A DNA stretch of 64,000 bases from Microvelia longipes (Eukaryota > Arthropoda > Insecta > Hemiptera > Veliidae). The translations under genes and the position numbers were made by a program. The notes under the pieces were generated by a model. The model was not told the DNA's origin and did no database searches. It worked only from the letters and a program-made list of their open reading frames with translations. The stretch's first letter is position 1. Each line of letters opens with the position of its first letter. The stretch lies in assembly GCA_018340805.1 (NCBI GenBank), contig JACMZG010000041.1, positions 302,024 through 366,023 of the forward strand, in the 5' to 3' direction. Positions 34,974 to 48,009 of this stretch are shown here, one piece after another.

Positions 34974-37340
34974 TTTTTTTAACTTTGTATTGATCATATT
35001 TAATTTTTTATCTTTTACTTCCTTTCATTTATTTTATTCATTTTATTTTTTTTTTTTCAAAATAAAATTAAAAAAAAAAACTTAAATAATATACTTATTA
35101 TTGTTACATTGTTAACAAACTTGTTAACATTTTTTTCCTTTTCTCCATCTTGCGTGGTAAATGAAACGTACTTTATTATTTTGATTTTTTTGGCATGTAG
35201 GTATAATGTTTAAAAATGAATTGGGTCTTTTATACTACTAATTATAAGATCGCGTCCACCGTATGCTCCTAACACTTAAGTAGCATAATTCATATGATTA
35301 TTGATAATAATAAATTAAAAATTAATTATAAATAAAAATATTAATTCAATAGTTAGTATAAACAATTAGTAAAAAAAATAGATGAATAAAAAAAGTAGAT
35401 ATTTGAAAAAAAAAATCAGCAAGCAAATTAACACCTTTTTAACAAATATTATATATTTATTATTTCTTCCTTATATTTATTTTGTTATTATATACCTATT
35501 ACTTTCTTCTTGTACATACACATTATTTTATTATTTTTTTTCTCACTGAATTTCCATTTATGCTTATTAATGATGCAAATTTTTCACTGACTATTAACTT
35601 TAAGTCCTTTAAACTGTCTTCGCGATAATTATTATGCTTTTTTACAATATTAAAATATATTTCGCTTGTATCTTATCTACAATTAAGGGTAACTAACATG
35701 ACATAGTTCTAGTTAAAGAGATGTTTTCTGTTTGTTTCTTAATTTTAAAACTGTAAATGTTTGGTCAAGTACATTGTTTTGGACTCATAATTTTACTAAA
35801 TTTCTCTCATTTGCGACTCGGGAATAAGTAGTTTGATGAGACTTCACTGTAGCCATATTTTTTAATCTTATAACACATCTATATTAAGTAACCTTATAAT
35901 ACAAATTAATACATAAATGATCCTAGCTAATATTTACATCAATTTAATAAAAATATGTTAAATAATTAAAAATATTAAAACATACAAGACCACTCACTCT
36001 GCATTGTAAATTAAAAATAAGGAAAAAATATTTTTTAAGAGGGGTTTAAGGAAGGATATTCATTAACTAGTATATCAATATCTATAGACCAAATATATTA
36101 TTACATTTTATACAATTTAACTAAACAGTAATAAAGTAATAATAAAATGAATTGTTGAAAAAAATTGTTTTTATCAATAATAATTTTTAATTATTTTAAT
36201 ATTAAAATATTAACTATAAATATAAGATATTTATCTTTAAATTAATCAAAAACAGCAGAAAACAGCTTTTTTCTAATGATGGTATGGTTATTATAAACTT
36301 GTAAATTTATATAATATTTATATTCCTTATAAATTAAAACTGCTACCAAGAAAAAAAAAAATATTAATAACTAGAAGTTTTAAACTTCAGATAAATGTTT
36401 TTCATTTTGACACCACACGCCAATGTATGATCCACGCTGTAAAAGTTGGTAGCAATGTAAGCTAATTCTTTAGACGTATCGCTACATTAAAAAATTTAAT
36501 AAAACGAAATTTGAAAGAACCCAATATTTTTTACTGGAAATATTTTTTGATTAACTACAGAAAAAAACTCATGAAAAATTTAGCGTTTCTCCCTTTTGGG
36601 TGAAAATTCGTAAAAATTGCTTGTACCCTCTCGATATGTTGGTCCCCGTGGGATTTAGCACAAAAAGTGTTATAACCTTCCTTTAGAAAATAAAGATATT
36701 AATATTTCATACATTTTTGCTCTTTGTTGGAGTCTTGAACTCCCCCCTCCTTCCTCTCCGGCCATGTTTCTTTTCCCTATTTTGGATCTCTTCTCTAAGT
36801 TCCTTTCCTCTCCCCAAAACCCCTCCACTTTTCAAATTCATAAAAATTAAATATTACCACCCAAGAAAAAATGCAAATCCAAATTAATTATAATAATATA
36901 TAAAAACTTTTTTTAATGTTTTCTTGAACTTAAAATGAAAATTACAAATTATATGTTACTAAAACATCATTTAGTTACCCTGTTTGCATAATGTAAAATG
37001 TGAATGTAAAAGATTCAGTTATATATTAAAACAAAACACCACCACATTTGTTTATTTATTATGTGTTTGTGTTCGCGGCATTTGCTTAATTCATATATAT
37101 TTATTTTTATTTTAATCCAATTTATTTCATTTTTATGCTTATTTTGAATGAATTTGTTTTATCTATTTTTTATTATATTTGATTGAATTTATATCATTCA
37201 TTTATTTATTTTTTAAGTATATTGATTGAATGTTTTATTTTAAGTTGACTTGTGATTATATTTTTAATTTATTTTAAGTAGTTTAGATAGTCCCTAATTA
37301 AAAAAAACCCTTAATTTTTTTATTTATTTTTTATTTATTC
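34974..37340. other. non-coding intronic DNA, no gene seen
   Basis: AT-rich. A pyrimidine-rich patch near 36735-36830 (CCCCCCTCCTTCCTCTCC) stands out but lacks an open frame. Confidence 0.45.
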
Positions 37341-37373
37341 CCCTTTTTGTTTTTTTGTTTTTTAGGTACGTAG
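37341..37373 (+). promoter_or_regulatory. zfh2: candidate recursive splice site (zero-length exon) in the zfh2 intron
   Basis: A long pyrimidine tract (CCCTTTTTGTTTTTTTGTTT, then TTTAG) ends at 37365 and is directly followed by GTACGT, a strong 5' splice site. A juxtaposed 3' and 5' site (AG|GT) is the signature of ratchet points that remove long insect introns stepwise. If used instead as a terminal-exon acceptor, the frame would read Gly-Thr-stop (TAG at 37371), with AATAAA-type words following at about 37475 and 37540, giving a short C-terminal isoform. Both readings are inference. Confidence 0.35.
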
Positions 37374-40300
37374 CAATTACCAAAATTAGACAAATATATT
37401 AATTAATTTTCTGTAGGAAGACAATTATTAATTAAATATTCATATGGTGCCTTTTAATATAAATTAAGAGATGTAAATAAATTATTTTGTAATTATTATT
37501 TTTTTGTAAATTTCAAATATTTAAATTATTACAAATTTAAAATAAAGAATGTTTTGAATGTAAATTAAAAATAACAAATATTGTATAATGATAAATTTTG
37601 CTTAAAAACTTGTATATTATTTTAATTAAAAATTGTATATTTTTTGTAATTTTATTCTTAAATTATCAGATTTAGTCAATAATTAGTCAAATTTTTAAAA
37701 ATTGTCAAATATTATAAATTTTTAATAATTTTTCTAATTTTGCCTTCTGACTGAAATTTTCATGGTTCCTATACATAACTTTTTTTAATTAGTGATAAAC
37801 ATTTTTTTATTAACTTTTTATTTAATTTGTCATTATATTGTATATTAAAAAAATGTATTTATTCTTTTCTTTTTAGCGATATTTAAGTAAAAATGATCTT
37901 AATTTTTTATATTTATGATAATGTAAATTATTTGTTGTGTAAATAATAAAAATATAATTTAGATTTAAATTTAAATAGTAATGATATAATAAAAAATTAA
38001 AATAAATAAAATAACTGCTCTTTCAAAGTTTTAAATTTTTATCATATTTATTAATATTTCAATTATATTTTAAAAGTTTATTTTGCAAAATAATTAATAT
38101 TTTGATAATTTATTTTATATCTTATTTTCATTTTTATTTTTATCTTATTATAAGGTATTTTTTACTAATGTAAAAAATACCCTACATATTTTAAAAATGT
38201 CTAAAACTTTGAAAAAATTAGTTATTTATTTATTAATACTGCTTTAAATTTCGACAAAAAATGTTAATTTTTGCCTGTGAATATTTATAAGCTTTTTTAT
38301 GATTATTACAATTATTTGCTTAATTAAAAATTAAAATTTATATAATTTAAAATATCATGACAATGAAAGAACACTCGCTAAAAAGAATTATTTAAAAATT
38401 TGTAATTGTTTTATTATTATTTTTTTATATATTATATGTTTAAAGAAATAAAAAGAAACAGAAGCTTATTATAAATATTTAAAATGTTTTTTATTATTTT
38501 TTTACTTTAATTTATTAAAGTAAAGCACTTTTACCTTTTTTAATTACATAGGGATTTTAATTAAAAATAACTAAAAATGGCGCCGAAAACATTAATTAAG
38601 AAGTTTTAAAATAGTATGTATTAAAAAATATTTTTGGTAAGATTTTTTTTTATTTAATTTATTTATATATTCCCCTTTGCATGTTTTTTTGTTTACTTTT
38701 TCTTTTATCTTTTATTTTGTTTAATTTTGCTTGTATCTTTAATAAACTAATATGGTGGTGGTTTTCTTTAAAATTTTGCAATAACAATTTCATTTTATAA
38801 CAATTTGATATTTACCTTTTCAGCAATTTTTTTAGCTTTTAACAATATTTGCATTTTCCAGGTGGTTTTTTTATATTGTTACATAAATTTAGTACATATA
38901 TAGGATATAACACATGCTTTTCTATTGTTACATGTTATTAATTTTACTAATATAGCACATAAATTTACATGATCACGATTTTATTTACCAACTTAATAAT
39001 TTATTTTAGCACATTAATTGTCTTAAATATATCTAAACGATTTATCAATATATATTTTTGTCCATATTATGTTATGATATCTTATTTATTATTTTTTTAG
39101 TATTGTAATTTTTACTGCAAATTTATTTATTTTATTAATTAAAATAAATTTTAAAATACGTCTATTATAAAAATGTTTTCCAAAATACGTTAATTGATGT
39201 AATAATTATTTTTTTCTATTTTTAGGATATTTTTTTATGTTATTTGTACTTATACCCTATCTAATTTATTCTAATGTTTATTTTCGACGTAAATAACATA
39301 AAACGTATACATCATTTTTTATGTTCTTTTTGCTAATTCTTTTTATTTTTTTTACTATGTATTACTTGTATTTTTTCATTTTTATTAAGTATTTAGTTTA
39401 TTTAGTAATTAATTTTAAATAATTCGATTAAGTCTTAATCGAACTTAATGATTTATTTTTTTTTATTTTTAAGAACTTTAGTTAAAGTTTTTAAAAATTT
39501 ATAGTTTAGAAAATACATAACTTTAAGTATTCTTTTGGTACACTGATTTTAAACTTTATACTTGATATTATAAAATCAAGTATTATACTTTTTAATCATT
39601 TTCTTCTCAGTCGTTATTTTATATTTTTATAAAAACTTGACTTTCTCATCCTACTTAGTATTTCATAGTATTTCCGGATGCGCACATACTTACTGCTTTG
39701 ACTTTTTTCTTGTGCTTTAGTTATCTTTTTAATCCGTGTTAGGAAAGCGTCATTGTATCAAAGTCGGCTTCTTCTCAAGAAATCTTCTCAAGTCAAACAT
39801 GTCAATAAGTTCGTTATATTTTTTTTTTCTTTGCCTATATATTACTAAAAAAAGTATTTATATATATTAAAAAAAAGAAATAAACAGTTTAAATTAAAAC
39901 AATATTATAGATTTTAAAAGGAATTTATATAAATTGATCTTAGTTATATGACATTAATATTACATTTTTTCTTTCTTTGATCTGTTATCGGTATTATTTT
40001 TATTTTTACGTAATAATTTAGCGCGAATATATCTGATAATAACTTTTTAATTCACCTAAATAATTATTTTCAGCACCAAATGACATTTTGACAGTTAATT
40101 TTAATCAAAATACGTTTTCTTTCTAAGTTCTTGAAAAAAACGAATTTTCTTACTCTAATTTTTATCTTGCGTTTTAGTTAAATTTTCCGTAATTACAAAA
40201 AGTTATCCTTTATTGTTTATGATTATCCTTATCCTTATTGACTAATTATTAGTTTGCTATTATCCTTTGCCTCATATCAATAGTTTTTTTATCCTTAATT

Positions 40301-41299
40301 GTTATCAATCTAATTATTACTTAATAATTATCATTAACTCCTATCAAACTTAGTAATTAAACAAACTTAGTTATTAATTATTCCCAATTGTTATCAAACT
40401 AATTATTAAATTATCAACACAATCTTTTGCTAAATCCTTTAAAAGTATTAATTGTTTTATTTTTTTTTTAATTCCGTAGATATTGGAAAAGTATTGTGTC
40501 TACAAAAAAAATCCGAACCAGAATTTAACCCTAATTTTCTAGAATATTTTTGACTAACATTTCTTTCATGCTTTTGCAACTAACCGTCAATTGTTTTACT
40601 ATTTTTTTATTTTTAATTTTTTCTTATATTCTTCTTTTTTTTTAAAGATAATTTTACCGGCCATCTCGACGCATTTGGGTGTTGCGTATGTTGTTATAAC
40701 TTACGAAGTCGTCAGCTAAAACAAATGCATAACATTTATCATTTCTTTTATCTTCAGCATGCTTATTTCAGCATTAGCGTTTAAACAATTATCAATAATA
40801 ATGTAATTAAAAGTACACATTAAGAATTCACAAAAATATTAACTTTTTTACATTTATTTCATTTATTATATTTTATTTTTTTTTTTCATTTACTTATTTT
40901 TTTATTTAGTTTTTTTTTCATTTACTTATTTTTTTTTTCATTGATAAAAATATCTAAATAGTAATTTAGAAGTGTATTTATACTTAGTAGTTATTATTCT
41001 TTTTGGTTTATGCCGTCATTTAAGTCAAGATATTTTATTAAATACTTGGGTGCCATTTTTAATTGTTTTTTAGAGCTTCAAGAGGTTGGTTAATGTTCTC
41101 CCATCATTTAGCCATATGTATGATTAATAAAAATCAGCCTTGTAATTAAAATCAATTAGCGACCAATCATGGTAAGTGAAGATTGAAAAAAACTAGTTAT
41201 TATAATCGGAATAAAAACGACCTTTTTTAAGCGTTATTTTCTGAAACAAATCGCTGAAAAAGTATTAAAAACAAACTAAACATAACTATAGTCTTAAAA
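37374..41299. other. non-coding intronic DNA, no gene seen
   Basis: About 3.9 kb of very AT-rich sequence with no open frames, arrays or inverted repeats of note. Slightly more complex patches at 39690-39800 and 40660-40730 carry no coding signal. Confidence 0.45.
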
Positions 41300-41740
41300 T
41301 TAGTATAAAATAAAAAAGAAAAATTTAGCCACAATAAGCCAACAGACAAATTATTAGAATAAGATAAAACAAAGAAAACAACCACATGATTAGATTAAAA
41401 TGGAACAAAGAAACAAGTAGCGGAATAATGAGATCAAGATAAAACAAAGAAAAACATAGCCGCATAATAAGATTAAGATAAAACAAAGAAAAACTTAGCC
41501 ACATTATTTGATTAAGATAAAACAAAACTTAGCCACATGATTTCATAAAGATAAAACAAAGAAAAAATTTAGCCACATGATTTCATTAAGATAAAACAAA
41601 GAAAAATTTAGCCACATAATGTGATTAAGATAAAACTAAGAAAAAATTTAGACGTAGGGTTGGATTAAGAAAATACTATGAAACACAGGAATTAAATAAG
41701 AAAAACTTAGCAACACGATTACATTAAGATAAAGCCGAAG
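41300..41740. repeat. minisatellite, unit about 38-41 bp
   Basis: About ten imperfect units of AAGATAAAACAAAGAAAAAC followed by TTAGCCACATGATTTCATT. Translated on the minus strand it yields a repetitive Leu/Phe/Ile frame (41325-41525) that is only a by-product. Confidence 0.9.
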
Positions 41741-43324
41741 TAACTATATGATTGCATCTAATTTTCGTGGGTATTTATATTTTGTTCTTTTAATTTATTC
41801 TATTTACCTTTTTTTATTAACCCATCAAGTTCCCATGTTTTGGTTTACTTACCCAATAAAATTTTAGGTATATTTAAGTACATTTTAAATTTAGGTAGGT
41901 GGAATTCAAGACTTCCTTATTTTTTTTTATTTTTTTTATGAAGAAACGATCCAATAAAACACACGGTAAGTATAAGAATAATATTAATAAAAAAATGTTT
42001 AAATCAACTTAAAAAAGACGTAAACAAATAACGATGTAAACTATTAATGTTTATTATTTATTTATTTGTAAATGCTTACACTATTAAAATCATTTTTTTT
42101 AATTAATTATTAGCTATTACAAAAAATGCAATTAATTTAAAAAAATATTTATGCTTATTTGAGTTTAAAATGTGGAGACATAAATTTTGTATTTTTTGAC
42201 GTTATACTTAATACAAAATAAGCTTTATATTGAACAAAACAATAAATTACCTTAACGGCATTAAACAATAATCAAAAAATAAAATCATAAAAGTAAAAAG
42301 TATTTAACATATTTTACAACAAGCAATTATCGCTTTTTTGTTTCTCTTAAAAAATTCTTTATTGAACGGCCTTAACACCTTTCTAAATTATTTTATTGCC
42401 TTTAAGGTAATTTTATTGTTTAAGCTATTAATGAAACTCTTCATTGTACGGAGTTAACTTCGTTCATAAATTTTTATGTCTTTTTTCCTATTGGCTGGTA
42501 TAGAATTTTTATAAAATTAACAATAGACAGTTAATTGGAAGATTAAAAAAAGCGCGAAAGGAAAATTTATTAGTGTATAAAAGTTTGTTAATGTTGGTAA
42601 TATTTTATAATAATCAGTGTTGCTGCGAAGAAAAAGGAATGACACATTTTTTTTGTTGTAATTCATTATAGTTTTGTAAAGTTGGCACAGTCGGTAAGCT
42701 TAGTAAATAATATATACGTATATACTCATCTACCTTTAGGTAATCTATTGTTAGTATGGTTACATTTTTTCTAAAGGTGTTCAGTTTCACCCTTCGCCAG
42801 GTATAAACAAAAAAAATACCCTAAAAATAATAGATTTCATGGGGACTTTGTCTAATCTCTTGTTTCTTCTTAAAGGTATCAGTGTTGTCAACTTAACAAT
42901 TTTTTTTAGGGTACAAATACTTTTTTGTAACAACCCTGGGAAAAAAACAAAAGATTTTGGTTCTCGGGTAGGGAGTTCCTAAATCTAATAGTTCCTGTAG
43001 TTTAAAGTTTCTATTTTGAAAGATCAATAATTTTTATTGTCTATAAAAAATTTATGGCTTCAAAAACATCTGCTATGGATTCAGAAAAATTTATCACAAC
43101 ACATTCTCAACTTTTATAGCTCTAAAATTTATTTTGAATGAATTACTACGATGTACTTTGAGAGAGTGTGACGTCAGAAATCAGTATCGAATCAATAAAA
43201 ATCAAGAAGATCGATATACTATCTATTTGTTTAGAGCCAAGATTGATTAAGTATGCCTAAACAAACAACTTTTAGGTTAATATCCCGTAATAGTTTATAT
43301 ATTTGTTTATTATTAAGTATATAA
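41741..43324. other. non-coding intronic DNA, no gene seen
   Basis: AT-rich, with no supported feature. Confidence 0.45.
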
Positions 43325-43935
43325 GCCGGCTCCGTGGCCAAGATCGTTAAAGAGATCTATGGTTCGTATCCCAGGTTGCGCTCTAAGATTTTTTCCTGTA
43401 TATTTTAATATCTAAGCATAAAAAGTAATGCAAAGACCAGTTAATCATTTTAAATATTAGTCAGTTAAAAATTTCCATAATTAATAAGTATAAATAATAA
43501 TTCAGTGTAAAAAAAGTAAACCATGTGTATGGACATTTAAAAAAGATTATATAATATAAATTTGTAACAAAGTATAAATAGCAAATATATCGTTAAAGCG
43601 TCAGTATTTATACTAAACTTTGACTTAAGTAGGTCTCGGGTTCGTATCCTAGGTTACGCTCTTAGTTTTTATAATTAGTATAAAAATAATAAATAGCAAA
43701 TGTATCGTTAAAGCGTCCGTATTTATATTGATTGACCTTTGACTTCAAGTAGGTCTCGGGTTCGCATCTAGGTTATGCTTTCAGTTCTTATTAGATTATG
43801 TCAAATAAATTATTACCAACTTGAGAATATAATTGAAGCGTCACGGGGTTCACTAAAACATAAGGTGGTTCCCGTAGAGGTTATCTCTGATGAGCTGCAA
43901 GGTTCTAAACGGGCATTATTATTATTGTTACTATT
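43325..43935 (+). mobile_element. tRNA-derived SINE, family 1 (plus-strand composite)
   Basis: A tRNA-like head at 43325-43395 (A-box GCTCCGTGGCCAAGATCGTT, B-box GGTTCGTATCCCAGG) is followed by two further B-box-type segments at 43628-43670 and 43742-43785 (AGTAGGTCTCGGGTTCG) that lie in a tandem duplication of about 114 bp. The family 3' domain is at 43855-43920 (AAGGTGGTTCCCGTAGAGGT, CTCTGATGAGCTGCAAGGTT, CTAAACGGGC), ending in an (ATT)n tail. This looks like several insertions or a rearranged SINE rather than one full copy. Confidence 0.75.
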
Positions 43936-43984
43936 CCTCATTTATACCGATGGTATTATGAGAAAAGTATTGCGTTTGCGATAA

Positions 43985-44300
43985 ATCCGAAACCGGGATA
44001 TCACTGGAATTATCCATTTCAGGTGAATTTAAAAACCTCTTGAGTAGTTTTGTCATAGTTGTCTGTATGTGTGTGTTTGTCTGTTATCATCGTAGCTTCT
44101 ATAGTGTATTTTATGGTATAGAGTTGAAACATTGTACAAAAAATCAGTCTACCGCTGTAGTGTTATCCAAAAAATAATTTTTGATGACGTCATTAACTCG
44201 CAAAAGTAACTTGACAAAAATTTCTTAAAAATCATAAAACGCAAAAAAAAAACGAATCGATAAAATTGATATTTCCTACGCATGTAGCCTTGTTTAAGAC
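43985..44300 (+). repeat. dispersed repeat family B (copy 2)
   Basis: Shares CCGAAACCGGGATATCACT, GTCTGTTATC.TCGTAGCT, TATAGAGTTGAAAC.TTGTACAAAAAATCAGTCT and TGTGTTATCC-type words, in order, with 12890-13500. It directly follows the SINE composite. The element type is not identified. Confidence 0.65.
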
Positions 44301-44490
44301 AAACATATGTGCCTAGTTTCATCTAATTATCAGCATTAGTTCAATTTTTGTCAAATGACTTATGTACGTTTTAAAAATAAATCGGAAAACAATCAAATTG
44401 AGTTGAAATTTAGTTAATTATACTCCTTTAAGTAACGAATAAGTGCAACAAGTTTCGTTTTAATTAGACAATTTAGTTTTGATTTTTTTG

Positions 44491-44692
44491 GATGATAAAA
44501 GTTAAGCAGTTTCCAGCGTGGTCAGTGCTGTATGGGTGACCGCTGAGAATGAAACAGATGAATTTATCATCTGAGGACGAGTAAAGCGAGTTCGAGGACA
44601 TGCTGAAGTATAAATTTTACGAATTGTATATTCTGAGGATGAACGTAGCGAATCCGATATGATAAGGAAAAGTTCCGAAGTACCCCGCACCC
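44491..44692 (+). mobile_element. 5S rRNA-derived SINE, copy 1
   Basis: GTTAAGCAGTTTCCAGCGTG at 44501 followed by GTCAGTGCTGTATGGGTGAC at 44521 matches the internal promoter half of eukaryotic 5S rRNA (GTTAAGC...TGGTCAGTAC..GGATGGGTGACC). The downstream 150 bp are not 5S. They contain GAGGACGAGTAAAGCGAGTT, GAGGATGAACGTAGCGAATC and end in GTACCCCGCACC. A reverse-strand copy with the same parts in the same order is at 50490-50710, so this is a 5S-headed SINE family and not an rRNA gene. Confidence 0.8.
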
Positions 44693-45673
44693 AATATATA
44701 ATATATATACCCAATATATAAACTACCAAGCCTCTTACCTCTAACGAATTTCTGCCTATGTTTGTTGAATTACTAATTAAATCTGTTTTCTACATTGAAT
44801 TCAGTCACCTGTTGATCGTGTAAGGATACAGGTATAACACTTGTTGCATAGAGAACTATTGGTATGATCTGATCTTTAAACTTATTCCAAATTCTTTTGA
44901 TTTTTCCTAAAACTTTTACTCTTAACCTACTATAATTTTTTGATCCCAGATAATAATTTTTTTCTAATAAGTTTTGGTACTGATAACTTGGTGCTAAGTT
45001 CTCCATATCTGAACTAGGCGTTGGTTGTATCTTTATTATATACTATCTAGTTTCTAAGCCTAGTTTTTTATTCATAGTATATAATTAGTTTATTACAATA
45101 AAGCATCAAACAATCACCTATAACTATCATAAACTATTTATAAAAATTCTAATAACAAACAAATTAAAATGATTAACTCTATAAAATACAAAATTGTTTA
45201 TAATTTGAAAAAAATCTTTTTTTAAAGAACATAAAATACTAGATTTTTTTTAATTAACCAATAAAAAAACCAAGCTATAGGAATTAGTTAAAAATGATTA
45301 CACAGTTTAAAAATGTCTAATTAACGTCGGCCATATTGTACTGAATCTTCCCACCAGACAGCTGTATTTAATAATGTGTCCGCCATTAATTTTCCCTCTA
45401 ACTACAGAATCTCAAGATGAATTTCTTCTTTATTTTTTTCGAAATTATATAATATTAAATCTATTATAAAATATTAAAAGAAACGTGGGATTTCTAATAT
45501 CAGAGAAAATTATTGCTTCTTTGTCAGATATTTTTTTTTTAATTTAAAAATAATTTATTTCTTATGTCTTGATTATTAAGTGTCGATATAAATTATGCTA
45601 ATGCGATTGTTGGCGTGAATGCAGGGATCGTATTTGCTTACCTTTCTGATTCTATATACATACATACACACAA

Positions 45674-45679
<6 letters not shown>
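44693..45679. other. non-coding intronic DNA, no gene seen
   Basis: AT-rich. The 77-residue minus-strand frame at 44773-45006 has no recognisable domain. Confidence 0.4.
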
Positions 45680-45765
<86 letters not shown>

Positions 45766-45785
45766 GTGTGTGTGTGTGTATAGAT
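45680..45785. repeat. (AT)n(GT)n microsatellite
   Basis: About 90 bp of AT dinucleotides ending in GTGTGTGTGTGT. Confidence 0.9.
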
Positions 45786-46312
45786 TATGCCTAAAAGACC
45801 AAGATACTGTTAGGGTGCTTACAAGATATCTCAATAATATGGTTTTAATGGGAGCACAAAAATTCATTTTTTGGCCCGGTCGGCCATGACATTTTTAAGA
45901 GGTCTGTCTATCCAGAATGGAGCCTTTCATATGATTGCGCATGCTCAATTTTCTGAAAATCGCTCTAATACCACTTTTCTTGCAATAAGTGGCTCCCTGT
46001 AAGTCGTGGGCAAAACATGAAGAGACTATTTTTTAAAACTGCTAAAATTTCCTATAAAACGAGTGTTCAATCATCAAAATCGGATAACTAAAACCAAAGT
46101 TATGGCTCTTTCAAAAACACCAAGAAAAATGGTTTATTTATGCAGTCAGTGAATTTCGTTGAAAAAATATCGACTTTTTTTGCATTTTTTTGGTTGTTAT
46201 AACAAAGGTCATAACTTCATATTTATCCAATTTTAACGAAAAAACTCTCTTTACACTCGTTTTTAGTCTTTCTCGTCTTCTTTTGCCCTCTCTCCTTTTT
46301 AGGCAAATATTT
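45786..46312. other. complex non-coding stretch, possibly repeat-derived
   Basis: Higher complexity than its surroundings (GGCCCGGTCGGCCATGACAT, GATTGCGCATGCTCAATTTT, GTGGCTCCCTGTAAGTCGTG) without an open frame. It looks like old repeat DNA, but no second copy was found in the window. Confidence 0.3.
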
Positions 46313-47297
46313 CATAGAGATATATTACTAGAGGGGCATAGCCTATCTTAGTACATTGAAAGGCCTGAAAATTTATTTTAGGGCTCTCAGCAGATCTATG
46401 AAACCTTATAGCAACCTTTTATTTAAGCGTGTGAAGGTTACTAAATTGAACGTGATATATTAACAGAGTAAGGCATAGCTTATCTTATATATATGAGAGA
46501 TCTGAAGCATATTTTTGGGTCTCTAAATGGCTCTGTGTAACCTGATTGAAACCTCCTACAAGAGAAAGTTTGGTTTTAATAAATTAATTGATTTTTTATT
46601 CCTGCGCATTGTTTTGTTTTTATTTGTATTTGAAACGTTTTACTACATAAATCACTGTAATTTTGTTCTGTTTATTTGAATCTATTGATAGTTAAAGGCA
46701 AGGATCTTGAATAAAGAGGATGACGCGTTAAGTCGATTTGCCATACAAACAAGTGACCTCATCGAATACCAAAAAATTGAGAAAATTCAACACGAAACAC
46801 ACCTCTTGGTACTAACTCCGCATGCTTACAATTCTTATATTTAAAAATCTTTAAACAGCGCAGGTCTTAAATTGTAGAGGCAAAGTTACCTCTCAATTGT
46901 TTCCCATTGTTCATTGCATGAGAAGGTTATAACAAAACACGCTTAAATTATTACTTACTAAAGTGGCAAAGTATAGTCCAAAATTTAAAATTAAATAAGC
47001 ACAAATGACTTAACAAGCACCACAAATGTAACAATTACGAGAAGCACAGAAGAAAGTTGAGAAGCAAACTCGACAACCTTGCTACATAACCTGCGTTTGG
47101 TGCCTTTTTTTATTATAACCAAGGGGAAGGTAAGTTTGCTCCTATTTCTCTATCTCTTACAACTTCCATGAGGTCAGAAATGTTCCTTAATGCGTCATCC
47201 CCTTTATTCAAGATTCTTAGTTAAAGTTTGTCAGGTTGCATTTTCGATGTTTCAGAATTCAACCAATAGACCCTCTCTAGTAATATTATCTCCATGG
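46313..47297 (-). mobile_element. MITE-like family 2 copy interrupted by family 1
   Basis: The left end CATAGAGATATATTACTAGA (46313) and right end CTCTAGTAATATTATCTCCATG (about 47275-47296) are the family-2 termini. The interior (GGGCTCT, TGAAACC, GTCAGGTTGC, ACCAATAGACCCTCTC) matches 422-743. The copy is split by the 521-bp element at 46698-47218. Flanks AAATATT and GAATATT agree at 6 of 7 bases. Confidence 0.7.
46698..47218 (+). mobile_element. MITE-like element, family 1, nested, with 8-bp target duplication
   Basis: Termini GCAAGGATCTTGAATAAAG and CTTTATTCAAGATTCTT form inverted repeats, extended inside by GATGACGCG and TGCGTCATCC. The 8-mer AGTTAAAG borders it exactly on both sides (46690-46697 and 47219-47226) within a family-2 element, showing insertion. 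An 8-bp duplication with short inverted ends suggests a hAT-like origin. There is no transposase. A second full copy in reverse orientation is at 48467-48987. Confidence 0.8.
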
Positions 47298-48009
47298 AAT
47301 ATTAAGCAAAAAAAACAATAATATATTTATTATACGTACGTATGAAAAAAAACAGGGGCTACTCGTTCTCACAGTCATTTTTTACTTTGTACGTAAAAAA
47401 GAGTCCGTGAAGTTTTTCCTTTTTATTATTAATAATTTTCGTCGCCTTTAAAGAATAAGATTTTTAACTATCTAGAGGAGAAAAAAACTGAAGAAACTCC
47501 TCGAATCCTGCTTAGTCACGGTTTTTCTAAGTGACGCAACTTATTGTTGCTACCTGAACTTTTTTTTAATGATTACAATACACCGAAGTTAAGAAAAAAA
47601 ATAGATGCGAGATAAATCTGTAATTGGAGTAACTAGAAGTCGAAACTATCAATTGAGCAATATATAAAAATATATTGTATGTATAAAACTTTAAAAAAAA
47701 ATATTTTGTAATACTTGAGAGTATAATTTTTTTAGATTAATGTATTGTAATTGTATCGGTTGTCACTTAAATTAAGAAATGAAAATAAATAGCTTTGAAA
47801 AAGAAGTTGCGAAATCGTATTTAAAATTTGTATTTAAAGAAAGCCATGTCAACGTTTTTAGGTAAAGTTTAAAAAGTTTTTATTTTCTTAAGAGTGGGGG
47901 TAAACTTGTAAAAAGAGAGTATTTGATCAGGAGTATTTGATTTTTTTATCACTTTTGTGATAGTAATTTGAGAGAAGGGATGCATACATCATCTGGGATG
48001 TAGACCACG
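47298..48009. other. non-coding intronic DNA, no gene seen
   Basis: AT-rich, with no supported feature. Confidence 0.4.

Noticed and set aside
41325..41525. 66-residue Leu/Phe-rich minus-strand frame
   Set aside because: Translation of a 40-bp minisatellite.
43325..43395. Functional tRNA gene
   Set aside because: tRNA-like head of a SINE; no complete cloverleaf, and the family 3' domain follows.
44501..44545. 5S rRNA gene
   Set aside because: Only the internal promoter half matches; the rest is a SINE tail shared with 50490-50710.
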